In this document: piece by piece, positions 1 to 6,701 of the stretch
Position numbering within the stretch: the first letter of the stretch is position 1
Layout of the letters: every line of letters starts with the position of its first letter
Assembly: GCA_022565935.1 (NCBI GenBank)
Contig: JADFJY010000040.1
Coordinates: 1 to 9,633, forward strand
Direction: 5' to 3'
Source: Nitrososphaerota archaeon
GTDB taxonomy: Archaea > Thermoproteota > Nitrososphaeria > Nitrososphaerales > Nitrosopumilaceae
Length of the DNA: 9,633 bases
Notes under the pieces: model-generated
Databases searched by the model: none
What the model was told of the DNA's origin: nothing
The model's input: only the letters and a program-made list of their open reading frames with translations
Program-made: the position numbers and the translations under genes

Positions 1-588
1 GTTAGTGCAGGTTAGATGTCTTGCTGTACCGATTGGATAGTAGATGTAAGACGCCCCTAGCATCGATTCTACTCTCCAAACTCCATCAACAACAATGTAA
101 GCTTCGATAGTATCCTCATACAACAAGCTACTTCCATCATACCAGATATACATCAAATCATCAAGCCAATTCCCATATACTGTTTTAGCTGTATATACTG
201 ATAATAACACCCAACCTTCATAATCATCATTTTCTTCAATACTCCGTATAGAACCTGTCACATAGATGATTTTTCCTTTATAGTATTCTTCATCTCTTAA
301 AATATCCTCATAGTTCCATGAAATAGCTTGATCTTTCAATTCTTTAACGCTAAGTTGAAGCACATCTGTTTTTTTATTTTGTTCTGAAGGAATTACAAGT
401 ATGCCTTCTTTTACAAGAAACTGTAATGCAGTAATAAATTCTGAATCCCCAATTTGACCATCAACCCAATAACCTGCTGTATTTTTAATCCATGATGGAA
501 TTAGTCCTTCTTCTGCTGAAACATTTAGTGAAAGTCCTATCACTATTCCAAAGACAACTGCTATTGCGATAATTATTACAGGTTTCAA
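1..588 (-). CDS. Secreted protein with thaumarchaeal IPSWIKN-type repeat, 3' end beyond window
   Basis: The frame is open for 196 codons from a TTG at 588 to the window edge with no stop, so the C-terminus is missing. The TTG start gives a textbook signal peptide: KP, a hydrophobic stretch at residues 3-22, then a VSA-type cleavage site before EEG (about residue 25). Residues 29-68 (IPSWIKNTAGYWVDGQIGD, then an FITALQFLVKEGILVIP-like segment) match a module I know from many secreted thaumarchaeal proteins. Residues about 86-185, with YYKGKIIYVTGSI, look beta-rich and may be an OB-like fold; this is weak. Its TTG shares the TTGA overlap with the stop of the YbjQ gene, which suggests translational coupling. 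It probably acts outside the membrane. The function is unknown. Lack of stops, signal peptide and coupling make the gene itself nearly certain. Confidence 0.87.
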   Translation of the reverse strand, partial: MKPVIIIAIAVVFGIVIGLSLNVSAEEGLIPSWIKNTAGYWVDGQIGDSEFITALQFLVKEGILVIPSEQNKKTDVLQLSVKELKDQAISWNYEDILRDEEYYKGKIIYVTGSIRSIEENDDYEGWVLLSVYTAKTVYGNWLDDLMYIWYDGSSLLYEDTIEAYIVVDGVWRVESMLGASYIYYPIGTARHLTCTN

Positions 589-1118
589 TCCGAGACCACT
601 TTAACGGCAGTGCCTTGAGCTGCAACCATCATCATGCTTTCCCTTACCATTTCATAATCAATTTTAATTCCAACAATTGCATTTGCCCCATTTTCTTTTG
701 CTTGATCAGTCATTTCAGTAATTGCTATTTCTTTTGCTTGTCTGAATTTCTTTTCATATTGTCCTGAACGACCACCTATTACATCACGGACACCTGCAAA
801 TATATCACGAAAAATATTAGCTCCCATCACTGCTTCTCCACTTACAATTCCCAAGTATTCTACTATCTTTGAGCCTTCAATATTGTTTGTAGTTGTAATG
901 GTAAATGAATTAACTTGAATTGAACTAGAGACATTAGAATCAGTTTCTGAGTGTATTTCTGAGGGAGATATTAGTAGACTTTGAAGATATTTTGCATCTG
1001 AAGAGTATAGGGATTTTCCAGATTCAAGAGTAGCAAGAATATGTGAAAGTCTTCCTGCATCTCCTTCACCGTTTTCAATTAATCTTTTAACAGAATCAAT
1101 TAATGATCTCACAAACAT
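585..1118 (-). CDS. YbjQ/UPF0145-family protein with extra N-terminal helical region
   Basis: A 177-residue soluble protein starting at ATG. Residues about 72-175 fit the YbjQ (UPF0145, 'putative heavy-metal-binding') family: strand SFTITTTNNI, then VEYLGIVSGEAVMGANIFRD, a helix with ARQ-like AKEIAITEM, and GANAIVGIKIDYE, ending in AQGTAVKV. The family forms small pentamer-like assemblies; a biochemical role is not established and metal binding is only a historical label. The family is usually about 105-110 residues. The additional N-terminal 50 residues (GEGDAGRLSHILATLESGKS, then LYSSDAKYLQSLL) form a small helical module that I recall in other thaumarchaeal proteins and that may be an oligomerisation or protein-contact segment. 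The gene lies 24 nt after the PIN-like remnant and overlaps the downstream secreted-protein gene by 4 nt, so the two are probably cotranscribed. Family call is solid; function is open. Confidence 0.85.
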   Translation of the reverse strand: MFVRSLIDSVKRLIENGEGDAGRLSHILATLESGKSLYSSDAKYLQSLLISPSEIHSETDSNVSSSIQVNSFTITTTNNIEGSKIVEYLGIVSGEAVMGANIFRDIFAGVRDVIGGRSGQYEKKFRQAKEIAITEMTDQAKENGANAIVGIKIDYEMVRESMMMVAAQGTAVKVVSD

Positions 1119-1142
1119 ACATTCCCTATCAGAATTTAAGAA

Positions 1143-1382
1143 TTAATCCATTATTTTGACAATATAGATAGGTCTATCAGCATTTTCGTCATAAAATAAT
1201 TCTGAAATTTGAACTGTTTTTATTTTGTCAGCAAGAAAGTGAACATAAGCTCTATTGTCTGCTGTAATTAAATCACATTCGTTTTTTTTACAAAATTTAG
1301 ATAAACCCTCATCATACTCTCTTTGTTTCAAATCTTTTCCAATTATTCCTGTTTTAGTTAATTCTAGTTTAGCAAGATTCTC
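1143..1382 (-). pseudogene. 5'-truncated PIN-like domain protein (C-terminal remnant)
   Basis: The frame is open from just after a TAA at 1383-1385 down to the stop at 1143. Residues such as LTKTGIIGKDLKQREYDEGL followed by CDLITADNRAYVHF and a short VQISELF ending resemble the C-terminal half of PIN-fold nucleases, where an acidic residue in a 'D.ITAD..A' context helps bind metal. The N-terminal half, with the first catalytic aspartates, is missing. No ATG or GTG exists in the frame; the only candidate start is TTG at 1331, which would give 62 residues and would cut into the apparently conserved segment. Upstream DNA is occupied by the promoter and body of a divergent plus-strand gene, so the missing part is not hidden nearby. 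I therefore read it as a remnant, though a short TTG-initiated protein is possible. The PIN assignment itself is moderate. Confidence 0.5.
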
Positions 1383-1383
1383 T

Positions 1384-1396
1384 TAAACTATAAGGC
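1384..1396 (+). promoter_or_regulatory. Probable TATA box for the 1409 gene
   Basis: The AT-rich run TAAACTATAAGG lies about 15-25 nt before the ATG at 1409. This is close to the archaeal TATA-to-start distance and implies a leaderless or nearly leaderless mRNA. No Shine-Dalgarno sequence is seen before the ATG. The call is from spacing and base composition only. Confidence 0.4.
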
Positions 1397-1408
1397 ATTA
1401 GAATTTTC

Positions 1409-1750
1409 ATGATAAAACCAACTGTAGAGTTACCAATTTCTAAAAAACCTACAGATCTAGATCTAAAAAAACTCAAAGAATATTTCAAAGAAATGCCTGT
1501 AGAAGAAATCCTTTCCGGACTCAAATTTGCAAAGAATAGATGGGCTGCTAAAGATGCTGGAACTCTAAAGGTTGGAAGGAAAAGCATTATTCAAAAAGAG
1601 GTTCACTCTGTTACTACTGAACAAGCTCAATGGCGATTAAAGAATTGGAAAATGATGATAGCAAATTATCGTCGACGTGGATACAGTTATCCTACAATTT
1701 CTAGAATAAAGAAAATTCTTGTTCAAAAAAGTAAAAAGAAATCAAAGTAA
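1409..1750 (+). CDS. Small basic protein of unknown function
   Basis: A 113-residue protein starting at ATG with a TATA-like box just upstream. I do not recognise the family. Residues 1-45 are mixed (PTDLDLKKLKEYFKEMPVEE is probably helical and amphipathic). Residues 46-113 are strongly basic and aromatic: KFAKNRWAAKDAGTLKVGRK, WRLKNWKMMIANYRRRGYSY, then a lysine tail KSKKKSK. The charge and the tryptophan/tyrosine-arginine pattern suggest nucleic-acid or ribosome contact; this is inference. No signal peptide, membrane segment or cysteine is present. It is transcribed away from the PIN-like remnant and converges on the CdvB-family gene, with only 27 nt between stop codons. The plausible codon use, compact spacing and good promoter position support a real gene; the antisense frame over the same DNA has no such features. 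Confidence 0.8.
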   Translation: MIKPTVELPISKKPTDLDLKKLKEYFKEMPVEEILSGLKFAKNRWAAKDAGTLKVGRKSIIQKEVHSVTTEQAQWRLKNWKMMIANYRRRGYSYPTISRIKKILVQKSKKKSK

Positions 1751-1777
1751 ACTAATAATTAAATTACTTTTAAAATT

Positions 1778-2428
1778 TTACAGTAAGATGTCTGATCTTT
1801 TTTCAACTATTTGTTGTTTGAGACTATCTGGAATTTCTGGAATTGTTGATTTTGTCTGACCTGCAATTACACTGTGTGCCTCTTCAAGAATTGCTAACGT
1901 ATCCGCATTTGTTTCAGCACCAATACTCATACTATCTCCCATCGATATTGATGAGCCTGACAAAACATCACCAAGAATTTGTGATAAATCTTGCATTGAA
2001 GCACTAGCCTCAGGCATTATTCCTTTTAGTGATGGTGCAAGACCTCTAATAATTGACATACATGGACTGAGTGTCACTACTATATCTCCTAGTTCTGATA
2101 CTGTATCTAGTCTAAGTTTGATTTGCTCCATGGATAATTTTGCGCCACTTACCATGTTCTTCATCTTTCTAACTTGAGTTAATTCTCCTGCATATACTTG
2201 AGCATAACCTGTTTTGTTATTTCTTTGGGCATTTACAATCTTCTCAAAGATCATATCATGTTTTTTCTGTAATTTTTCATTAATTTCTTCTAATTTTGTA
2301 ATTTGAAATTGTAATTTTTTTTGTGCAAAATCAATTTTGTTTTTAATTGGCTCTTCTGGCTTTACCTTATTCAATACTCTTTGAGATAAGCTTTCTCCTC
2401 CTTCTTTATTCCAAGAATTGCTTAACAT
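1778..2428 (-). CDS. cdvB: CdvB-family (ESCRT-III/Snf7-like) protein
   Basis: A 216-residue protein of the archaeal ESCRT-III family, which polymerises on membranes and works with CdvC (a Vps4-like ATPase) in Cdv-based cell division. Residues about 28-70 and 75-115 form the long charged alpha1-alpha2 hairpin (KIDFAQKKLQFQITKLEEIN, then YAGELTQVRKMKNMVSGAKL). Residues 120-160 hold the hydrophobic LSPCMSIIRGLAPSLKGIMP linker typical of the archaeal homologues, followed by helices with ADTLAILEEAHSVIAG. The C-terminus STIPEIPDSL (about 194-203) resembles a proline-containing MIM2-type motif for the Vps4/CdvC MIT domain. There is no winged-helix tail of the Sulfolobus CdvB type. Thaumarchaea carry several CdvB paralogues and I cannot say which one this is; the symbol is family-level. 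cdvA and cdvC are not in the window. It has its own promoter region upstream. Confidence 0.85.
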   Translation of the reverse strand: MLSNSWNKEGGESLSQRVLNKVKPEEPIKNKIDFAQKKLQFQITKLEEINEKLQKKHDMIFEKIVNAQRNNKTGYAQVYAGELTQVRKMKNMVSGAKLSMEQIKLRLDTVSELGDIVVTLSPCMSIIRGLAPSLKGIMPEASASMQDLSQILGDVLSGSSISMGDSMSIGAETNADTLAILEEAHSVIAGQTKSTIPEIPDSLKQQIVEKRSDILL

Positions 2429-2450
2429 GTCTTAATTTACCTAGTCTCTC

Positions 2451-2470
2451 TCTAAATTTTTGTTTTAAAC
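2451..2470 (-). promoter_or_regulatory. Probable TATA region of the CdvB-family gene
   Basis: On the minus strand the sequence reads GTTTAAAACA then AAAATTTAGA. The second element is centred about 26 nt before the ATG at 2428, which would give a leaderless mRNA; the first would give a leader of roughly a dozen bases. No Shine-Dalgarno motif is present near the start. Confidence 0.45.
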
Positions 2471-2475
2471 AGATT

Positions 2476-2506
2476 TGTCACCATACCTTGTGTCACTGGA
2501 GTGACA
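2476..2506. promoter_or_regulatory. Candidate operator: perfect inverted repeat plus extra half-site
   Basis: TGTCACTGGAGTGACA at 2491-2506 is a perfect 7-bp inverted repeat around GG. A further TGTCAC copy lies at 2476-2481 in direct orientation, 15 bp away. The array sits in the 94-nt gap after the thioredoxin gene and directly upstream of the TATA region of the CdvB-family gene. No T-run follows the repeat on either strand, so a terminator is less likely than a protein-binding site. The regulator is unknown. Confidence 0.45.
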
Positions 2507-2522
2507 TCAGTAGTTGGTTACA

Positions 2523-3632
2523 CTATCCGAAGGTAAATGTGAATATTTGAAATCCTTTACCTTCAATTTGTATTTCTAATATGTGAGATTCACTATTTTC
2601 ACTGCTTATGATGTTGTATAGGCCCGCCTCTGAGACTATGAGACTATTTTCTAATGTAATGTCAGTTCCTGAATACTTTGCAAGAATTGGGTTACCATCA
2701 AGAAATATCTTTAATTCTGCAGTATTGTCAGTTACTATGTTTACTTGTTTTGCATTGTATCGTAATTTTATGGTTCCAGTATCTGAAACTAATTCCATGC
2801 TATCTTCATAATTAACCCAATCTCCTGTTAGATAGAATTTATGCAAGTTTGTTTTGTCTGATTCTAAATATGTGACTGTTTGTTCTGGTTTGAATCCCTC
2901 TTCACTTCCAAGTTGATTTCTATTTTGTGCAAACTTGTAACCAAAGTATAATTCCGGACTTTTAAACATTGAATGTTCAAATTCATCAATGTCTACAAGT
3001 GATGCAGCTGATGCCATCTGAATTCCAAGTGATGTGCTTCTTTCATCTAAAAGTTTTTGAATAACTTTTTCAGTTTCTTGATATCCGCCTTCTCCAATAT
3101 GATCATATCTGATGTATCCTTCATGGTCTGCAATGTATTTTCTTGGCCAGTATCTGTTATCGAAAGCTTTCCATGTTTCCATATCGTTATCTAAGACAAC
3201 AGGATAGCTTATACCAAATTTTTCTATTGCCATTTTAACATTATCTGGATCTTTTTCAAATTCAAATTCTGGTGAATGAATTCCAATGATTAATAATCCT
3301 TGATCTGCATATTTGTCATTCCATGCTGTGATGTATGGTAGTGTTCTGATACAATTAATACAACTGTATGTCCAAATATCATATAGTATCACTTTATCCT
3401 TAATTTCTTCACTTAATTTTTCAGGTGTGGTATTAAGATAATATGCAATCCCAACTAAATCTGGGGCTTTTTTAAATCCAGATTTATCAATTTTAGTCAT
3501 TGAATTTTCTTCCAAAGTCATGTTTGCTGACTCAAATTCCTCATCAAATGACGAAAAAATCATACTCATTATTCCTAACCCTGTGGCAATCACAATTCCT
3601 AAGATTAATGCTGTTTTAATTTCTGATTTCAT
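2523..3632 (-). CDS. Membrane-anchored thioredoxin with DipZ-type C-terminal domain
   Basis: A 369-residue extracytoplasmic thiol-disulfide oxidoreductase. A hydrophobic anchor spans residues about 7-27. The thioredoxin fold spans about 55-200 with active site WTYSCINCIRTLPY (Cys91 and Cys94, a CINC motif) and the conserved cis-proline region NRYWPRKYIADHEG (Pro163). These are hallmarks of the TlpA-like domain of DipZ proteins. The C-terminal part (about 225-369), starting SPELYFGYKFAQNR and continuing FYLTGDWVNYEDSMELV, matches the carbohydrate-binding-like domain that follows thioredoxin in DipZ; a sugar ligand is not shown. The gene starts 4 nt after the stop of ccdA, so it is in one operon with its presumed electron donor. 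In mycobacterial DipZ the CcdA and thioredoxin parts are one polypeptide; here they are separate. It probably reduces or isomerises disulfides in exported or haem proteins. Confidence 0.9.
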   Translation of the reverse strand: MKSEIKTALILGIVIATGLGIMSMIFSSFDEEFESANMTLEENSMTKIDKSGFKKAPDLVGIAYYLNTTPEKLSEEIKDKVILYDIWTYSCINCIRTLPYITAWNDKYADQGLLIIGIHSPEFEFEKDPDNVKMAIEKFGISYPVVLDNDMETWKAFDNRYWPRKYIADHEGYIRYDHIGEGGYQETEKVIQKLLDERSTSLGIQMASAASLVDIDEFEHSMFKSPELYFGYKFAQNRNQLGSEEGFKPEQTVTYLESDKTNLHKFYLTGDWVNYEDSMELVSDTGTIKLRYNAKQVNIVTDNTAELKIFLDGNPILAKYSGTDITLENSLIVSEAGLYNIISSENSESHILEIQIEGKGFQIFTFTFG

Positions 3633-3636
3633 TTGA

Positions 3637-4368
3637 TCATCCTAAGAATATTAGTTCGTTTAGAAGTGGGAAATTTGCAATATATGCTAATTGATTTGTA
3701 AATACTAGAATTCCTAAAAGAATAATGAATCCGCCTAAGATCACATTATAATATTTTAGATGTTTAGACATTGAACGAATGAGTCTTGTGGCTCTTGAGA
3801 AAAAGACACCCATCAAGATGAATGGAATTCCTAAACCTAATGAATATGCAAGTAATAAGCTAAATGAAATTGATGGAGTGGTAGCTGCCAAAGTAAGTAT
3901 TGTTCCAAGTATTGGACCAACACATGGAGTCCATCCTACTGCAAAGGCCAAACCAAATACAAATGACATTGGATAGCTTGACTTTGAACTTTTTGGAAAG
4001 AATTTTTTCTCTATATTTAGTGAACGAATTTTTGTAGATAACAACATAAAGATTCCAAAGGATACAATGATTATTCCAGCTATAAAATTGAGACTCTCTG
4101 TAAATTCACCAATTGCACTAGAAAAAACACTGTTAATCAAAACTCCCAAAATAGAAAATACTACTGCAAATCCCAAAACAAAAAATACAGTATTTAGTAC
4201 AATGTTTAATCGATTAATAGTAAGGACAGATCCACTTTTAGAACTAAGTTCTGTTACTGTAGTGCCAGATATGTATGCAAGAAAAGCTGGAATTATTGGG
4301 AGAATGCATGGGGCGACAAATGAACCAAGACCTGCAAGTATTGCTACAAATATTGTAGGATCTGCCAT
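3637..4368 (-). CDS. ccdA: CcdA/DsbD-type transmembrane thiol-reductant transporter
   Basis: A 243-residue polytopic protein that should pass electrons from cytoplasmic thioredoxin to an external thiol carrier. The sequence shows six hydrophobic segments at about 7-33, 55-82, 93-112, 133-160, 167-190 and 207-229. The two redox cysteines are in the expected places: GSFVAPCILPIIPAFLAYIS in helix 1 (Cys21) and AVGWTPCVGPILGTIL in helix 4 (Cys149). Length matches stand-alone CcdA. There is no N-terminal signal peptide or fused thioredoxin domain; that partner is the next gene, 4 nt downstream. A TTTAAA box about 25 nt before the ATG at 4368 suggests a leaderless transcript covering both genes. 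The physiological target is not determined by context: cytochrome c maturation and general extracytoplasmic disulfide reduction both fit. Confidence 0.92.
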   Translation of the reverse strand: MADPTIFVAILAGLGSFVAPCILPIIPAFLAYISGTTVTELSSKSGSVLTINRLNIVLNTVFFVLGFAVVFSILGVLINSVFSSAIGEFTESLNFIAGIIIVSFGIFMLLSTKIRSLNIEKKFFPKSSKSSYPMSFVFGLAFAVGWTPCVGPILGTILTLAATTPSISFSLLLAYSLGLGIPFILMGVFFSRATRLIRSMSKHLKYYNVILGGFIILLGILVFTNQLAYIANFPLLNELIFLG

Positions 4369-4390
4369 GTGTTCAAATTACAATTTTTCC

Positions 4391-4398
4391 TTTAAAGC
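4391..4398 (-). promoter_or_regulatory. Probable TATA box of the ccdA operon
   Basis: The minus strand reads GCTTTAAAGG centred about 26 nt before the ccdA ATG at 4368, the spacing expected for leaderless archaeal transcription. The core TTTAAA is itself palindromic and could also serve the small plus-strand gene, though at a longer distance. Confidence 0.45.
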
Positions 4399-4447
4399 AT
4401 TATTCCATATCTTTTCCAAATCTCAATACAATCCATTTTTAACTGGG

Positions 4448-4570
4448 ATGGATAGAATTTTTGGTATGAACAAGCGTTTCATTATTGTAGGTGTACTTTT
4501 AGGAATCGTAGTAACATTTGCAGTAATTATTGGCTCCCCAGCATTAGGCGGATTTGATACTTTACGATAA
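4448..4570 (+). CDS. Possible 40-residue single-helix membrane protein
   Basis: From ATG 4448 the frame gives 40 residues (34 from the alternative ATG at 4466). After a basic start (MNKRF), one hydrophobic helix spans about residues 11-29, followed by a short tail SPALGGFDTLR. The stop codon at 4568-4570 directly abuts the stop of the convergent bioF gene at 4571, so the DNA between ccdA and bioF would otherwise be an unexplained 200-nt gap. GGG precedes the first ATG by zero bases, so it is not a usable Shine-Dalgarno; AT-rich sequence at about 4391-4410 could act as promoter. The family is not recognised. A longer frame continues upstream but lies antisense to ccdA and is not credible. Real-gene call is moderate because it is so short. 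Confidence 0.5.
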   Translation: MDRIFGMNKRFIIVGVLLGIVVTFAVIIGSPALGGFDTLR

Positions 4571-5701
4571 TTACCCAAATTTCGTATATGCTTTTTCAAA
4601 AATTTCAAGTGTTTTCTCAATATCTTCATTTGAGAGCCAGGCAGTAACTGAAATTCTCAATCTTGCTTGATTTTTTGGAACAGTAGGGAATCTAATTGGT
4701 TGTACAAACACTCCATTATTGAATAAAAATTTACCAAAAGTCATTGCTGATTTTTCACTTCCAATAATTATTGGAATTATATGTGTTTTAGAATTTATCT
4801 CATATCCAATTTGTTTTAGTCCTTGTGAAAGTTGTTTTGTATTTTTTTCTAGCTTTTTCTTTTGTTTATCTCTGTTTGATTCAATTCTTTTTAGAGAATA
4901 TTCTATTAAAAATGATGGAAGTGCAGATGTGTAAATAAATGATTTTGATTTATTGATACATAAATTGATTACATTATTCTGTGATGCGACATATCCTCCA
5001 AATGATCCTAACCCTTTGCTTAGACTACTAATATACAAATCAATTTTCTTTGCAACATTAAAATAATTTGGTGTACCTTTTCCATCTTTTCCAACAACAA
5101 AATCTCCATGTGCATCATCAACAATTGTAATTGCATTTGCTTTCTCTGAGATTTCAGTTATTTGTTTTAGATATGAAAAATCTCCATCCATACTAAATAT
5201 TCCTTCTGTAATTATAATTTTATTTTTTCCTTTTTGTTTTAATTTTTTTTGTAACTCTTGCATATCATTATGTCTATAAATCAAAACTTTAGCATCTGAT
5301 AACTTACATGATTCAATAATACTTGCATGATTTAATTCATCACTTAGAATTAAATCACCTTTTTTTGCAATTGATGAAATTGTTCCAAGATTTGCCATGT
5401 AACCTGTAGGATAAATCAAACTGTTTTGTTTTGATTTGTGTTTTGCTAAAAGATCTTCTAATTTTTTGTATGATTCATCATTTCCAGAAATAAGTCTGGA
5501 ACTCGACTGAAGTTGTTTGAATTCTATCTTTGTTGTGGGAATTCCAAGATAGTCATTTGAACATAAGTTGAGAAGTTTTTTACCATTAATTGTTATATGT
5601 GAATTTTCTACTTTACCATATCGTAATTTTCTATAGAGGTTGTATTGCTTAATTTTACCTAGTTCTAAATCAATAAAGTCTAGTTTATGCCTTGAGACCA
5701 A
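4571..5701 (-). CDS. bioF: 8-amino-7-oxononanoate synthase
   Basis: BioF is a PLP enzyme that condenses a pimeloyl thioester with L-alanine to make KAPA, the first committed step of biotin ring assembly. The 376-residue length is normal. Visible hallmarks are NLCSNDYLGI (47-54), SSSRLISGN, the LNHASI segment with His125 that stacks on PLP, DDAHGDFVVG (Asp195 and His198 region), and the PLP lysine in SLSKGLGSFGGY (Lys229). The C-terminal ARLRISVTAWLSNEDIEKTL is also typical. The start must be TTG at 5701: it overlaps the end of bioB by 17 nt, and the next downstream codons offer no ATG before conserved sequence. The overlap implies cotranscription and translational coupling with bioB. The family of alpha-oxoamine synthases includes KBL (threonine degradation), but the bio context decides the call. 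Confidence 0.93.
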   Translation of the reverse strand: MVSRHKLDFIDLELGKIKQYNLYRKLRYGKVENSHITINGKKLLNLCSNDYLGIPTTKIEFKQLQSSSRLISGNDESYKKLEDLLAKHKSKQNSLIYPTGYMANLGTISSIAKKGDLILSDELNHASIIESCKLSDAKVLIYRHNDMQELQKKLKQKGKNKIIITEGIFSMDGDFSYLKQITEISEKANAITIVDDAHGDFVVGKDGKGTPNYFNVAKKIDLYISSLSKGLGSFGGYVASQNNVINLCINKSKSFIYTSALPSFLIEYSLKRIESNRDKQKKKLEKNTKQLSQGLKQIGYEINSKTHIIPIIIGSEKSAMTFGKFLFNNGVFVQPIRFPTVPKNQARLRISVTAWLSNEDIEKTLEIFEKAYTKFG

Positions 5702-6662
5702 TTTTTTCTATCATTTTGAGGTCTTTTTTAGCCTCATTTCCATCCATCGTCAAGTATCCTGCAGTGATTATTCCATTTGCACCACTTTGAAGTAGTTCTT
5801 CTCCAGAATCATCAAGATTTGTTTCTCGTCCACCAGAAATTTTTATGACAGATTCTGGTAATAGAAATCTGATCACAGAAAACATTCTGATTATCTCTGA
5901 ATTAGGTAGGTTTGTTTGTAATTCAAGTGGTGTTCCTGGAATTGGAACTAGCATATTGATTGTTACTTCTTCAGGATGTAGTCTAGATAATTCTAATGCT
6001 AATTCTAGTCTTTGCTCTCTTGTTTCACCAAGTCCAATAATGCCTCCTGTGCATAACTCTAATCCTGCATCCCTTGCAATTTCTAATGTCTTTAACCTAT
6101 CTTCATATGTATGAGTTGTACAAATTTCAGAAAACTTTGATTTTGCAGTCTCTAAATTATGGTTATATCTTTTTACTTTGAGTTCTTTTAGCTTTTTTGC
6201 TTGTTCTTGTGTTAGAAAACCTAAACTACACTCTATAGTTATTCCAACTTTATCATTAACTTCAATAATTATTTTACATACTTTTTCAAAATCTTTTGGT
6301 GATGGTTCTCTCCATGCTGCAACAAGACAATATGATTCTGCTCCTTCATCTTTAGCTTTTTGAGCTTTAATCACTATTTCTTCTGGAGTTGGTAATTGGT
6401 ATGTTTCAATTCCTGTATCAAAAAAAGCAGATTGCCCACAAAAAGTACAGTCTTCACTACATGCATTTTTTTTGATATTGTTTAATTGTTCTATATCAAC
6501 TTTATTTCCATTAAAATCCAGAGTAATCTCATTTGCACAACTTGCTAAATCTTTTAAACTCTCATCTGGAATATTAAATAATTTTTCAGCGTCTTTTGAA
6601 GAAATTCCAATTCCAGAAAATACTTTTTCTTGACACTCTTTGATAAACATTAGAGTATTCAT
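5685..6662 (-). CDS. bioB: Biotin synthase (radical SAM)
   Basis: BioB inserts sulfur into dethiobiotin using SAM radicals and a sacrificial [2Fe-2S] cluster. With the start at 6662 (325 residues) the radical-SAM CX3CX2C motif is Cys68, Cys72 and Cys75 (NACSEDCTFCGQS). The second-cluster ligands are all present: Cys112 (ESYCLVAAWR), Cys145 (TIECSLG), Cys204 (LCTGGIIGLGE) and Arg279 (ISGGRE). YNHNLET, characteristic of BioB, follows at 166-172. Upstream ATG 6677 and downstream ATG 6650 are in frame. I prefer 6662 because a TATA-like element at 6681-6691 sits about 25 nt before it, giving a leaderless start, while 6677 would fall almost inside the promoter. The gene is 71 nt downstream of bioA and overlaps bioF. 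A BirA-like inverted repeat lies upstream, so biotin-responsive control is likely. Confidence 0.94.
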   Translation of the reverse strand: MNTLMFIKECQEKVFSGIGISSKDAEKLFNIPDESLKDLASCANEITLDFNGNKVDIEQLNNIKKNACSEDCTFCGQSAFFDTGIETYQLPTPEEIVIKAQKAKDEGAESYCLVAAWREPSPKDFEKVCKIIIEVNDKVGITIECSLGFLTQEQAKKLKELKVKRYNHNLETAKSKFSEICTTHTYEDRLKTLEIARDAGLELCTGGIIGLGETREQRLELALELSRLHPEEVTINMLVPIPGTPLELQTNLPNSEIIRMFSVIRFLLPESVIKISGGRETNLDDSGEELLQSGANGIITAGYLTMDGNEAKKDLKMIEKIGLKA

Positions 6663-6680
6663 ATGGACTTTGAACATTTT

Positions 6681-6692
6681 TCATTAATAACA
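6681..6692 (-). promoter_or_regulatory. Probable TATA box of bioB
   Basis: The minus strand reads TGTTATTAATGA, centred about 25 nt before the bioB ATG at 6662. The position favours that ATG as a leaderless start and gives bioBF a promoter separate from bioA. Confidence 0.45.
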
Positions 6693-6701
6693 CTAGTGGA
6701 A

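Noticed and set aside
1369..1587. Minus-strand 72-codon frame opposite the 1409 gene
   Set aside because: It is antisense to a better gene on the plus strand, its translation has an unnatural serine/leucine/phenylalanine-rich composition, and no family pattern is visible. It also does not supply the missing N-terminus of the PIN-like remnant.
2491..2506. Palindrome read as a terminator for the thioredoxin gene
   Set aside because: The stem has only a two-base loop and no T-run follows it on the minus strand, while a promoter follows directly downstream, so an operator fits better.
4067..4447. Plus-strand frame opposite ccdA that runs into the small membrane ORF
   Set aside because: It is antisense to a clear six-helix CcdA gene. 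Only the last 40 codons, outside ccdA, are plausible.
4423..4629. Minus-strand 68-codon frame across the bioF 3' end
   Set aside because: It overlaps the bioF coding region in another frame and is antisense to the small ORF; the lysine-rich translation has no recognisable pattern.
5845..6363. Plus-strand frames opposite bioB
   Set aside because: bioB carries every catalytic residue on the minus strand, and these frames are its antisense shadows.
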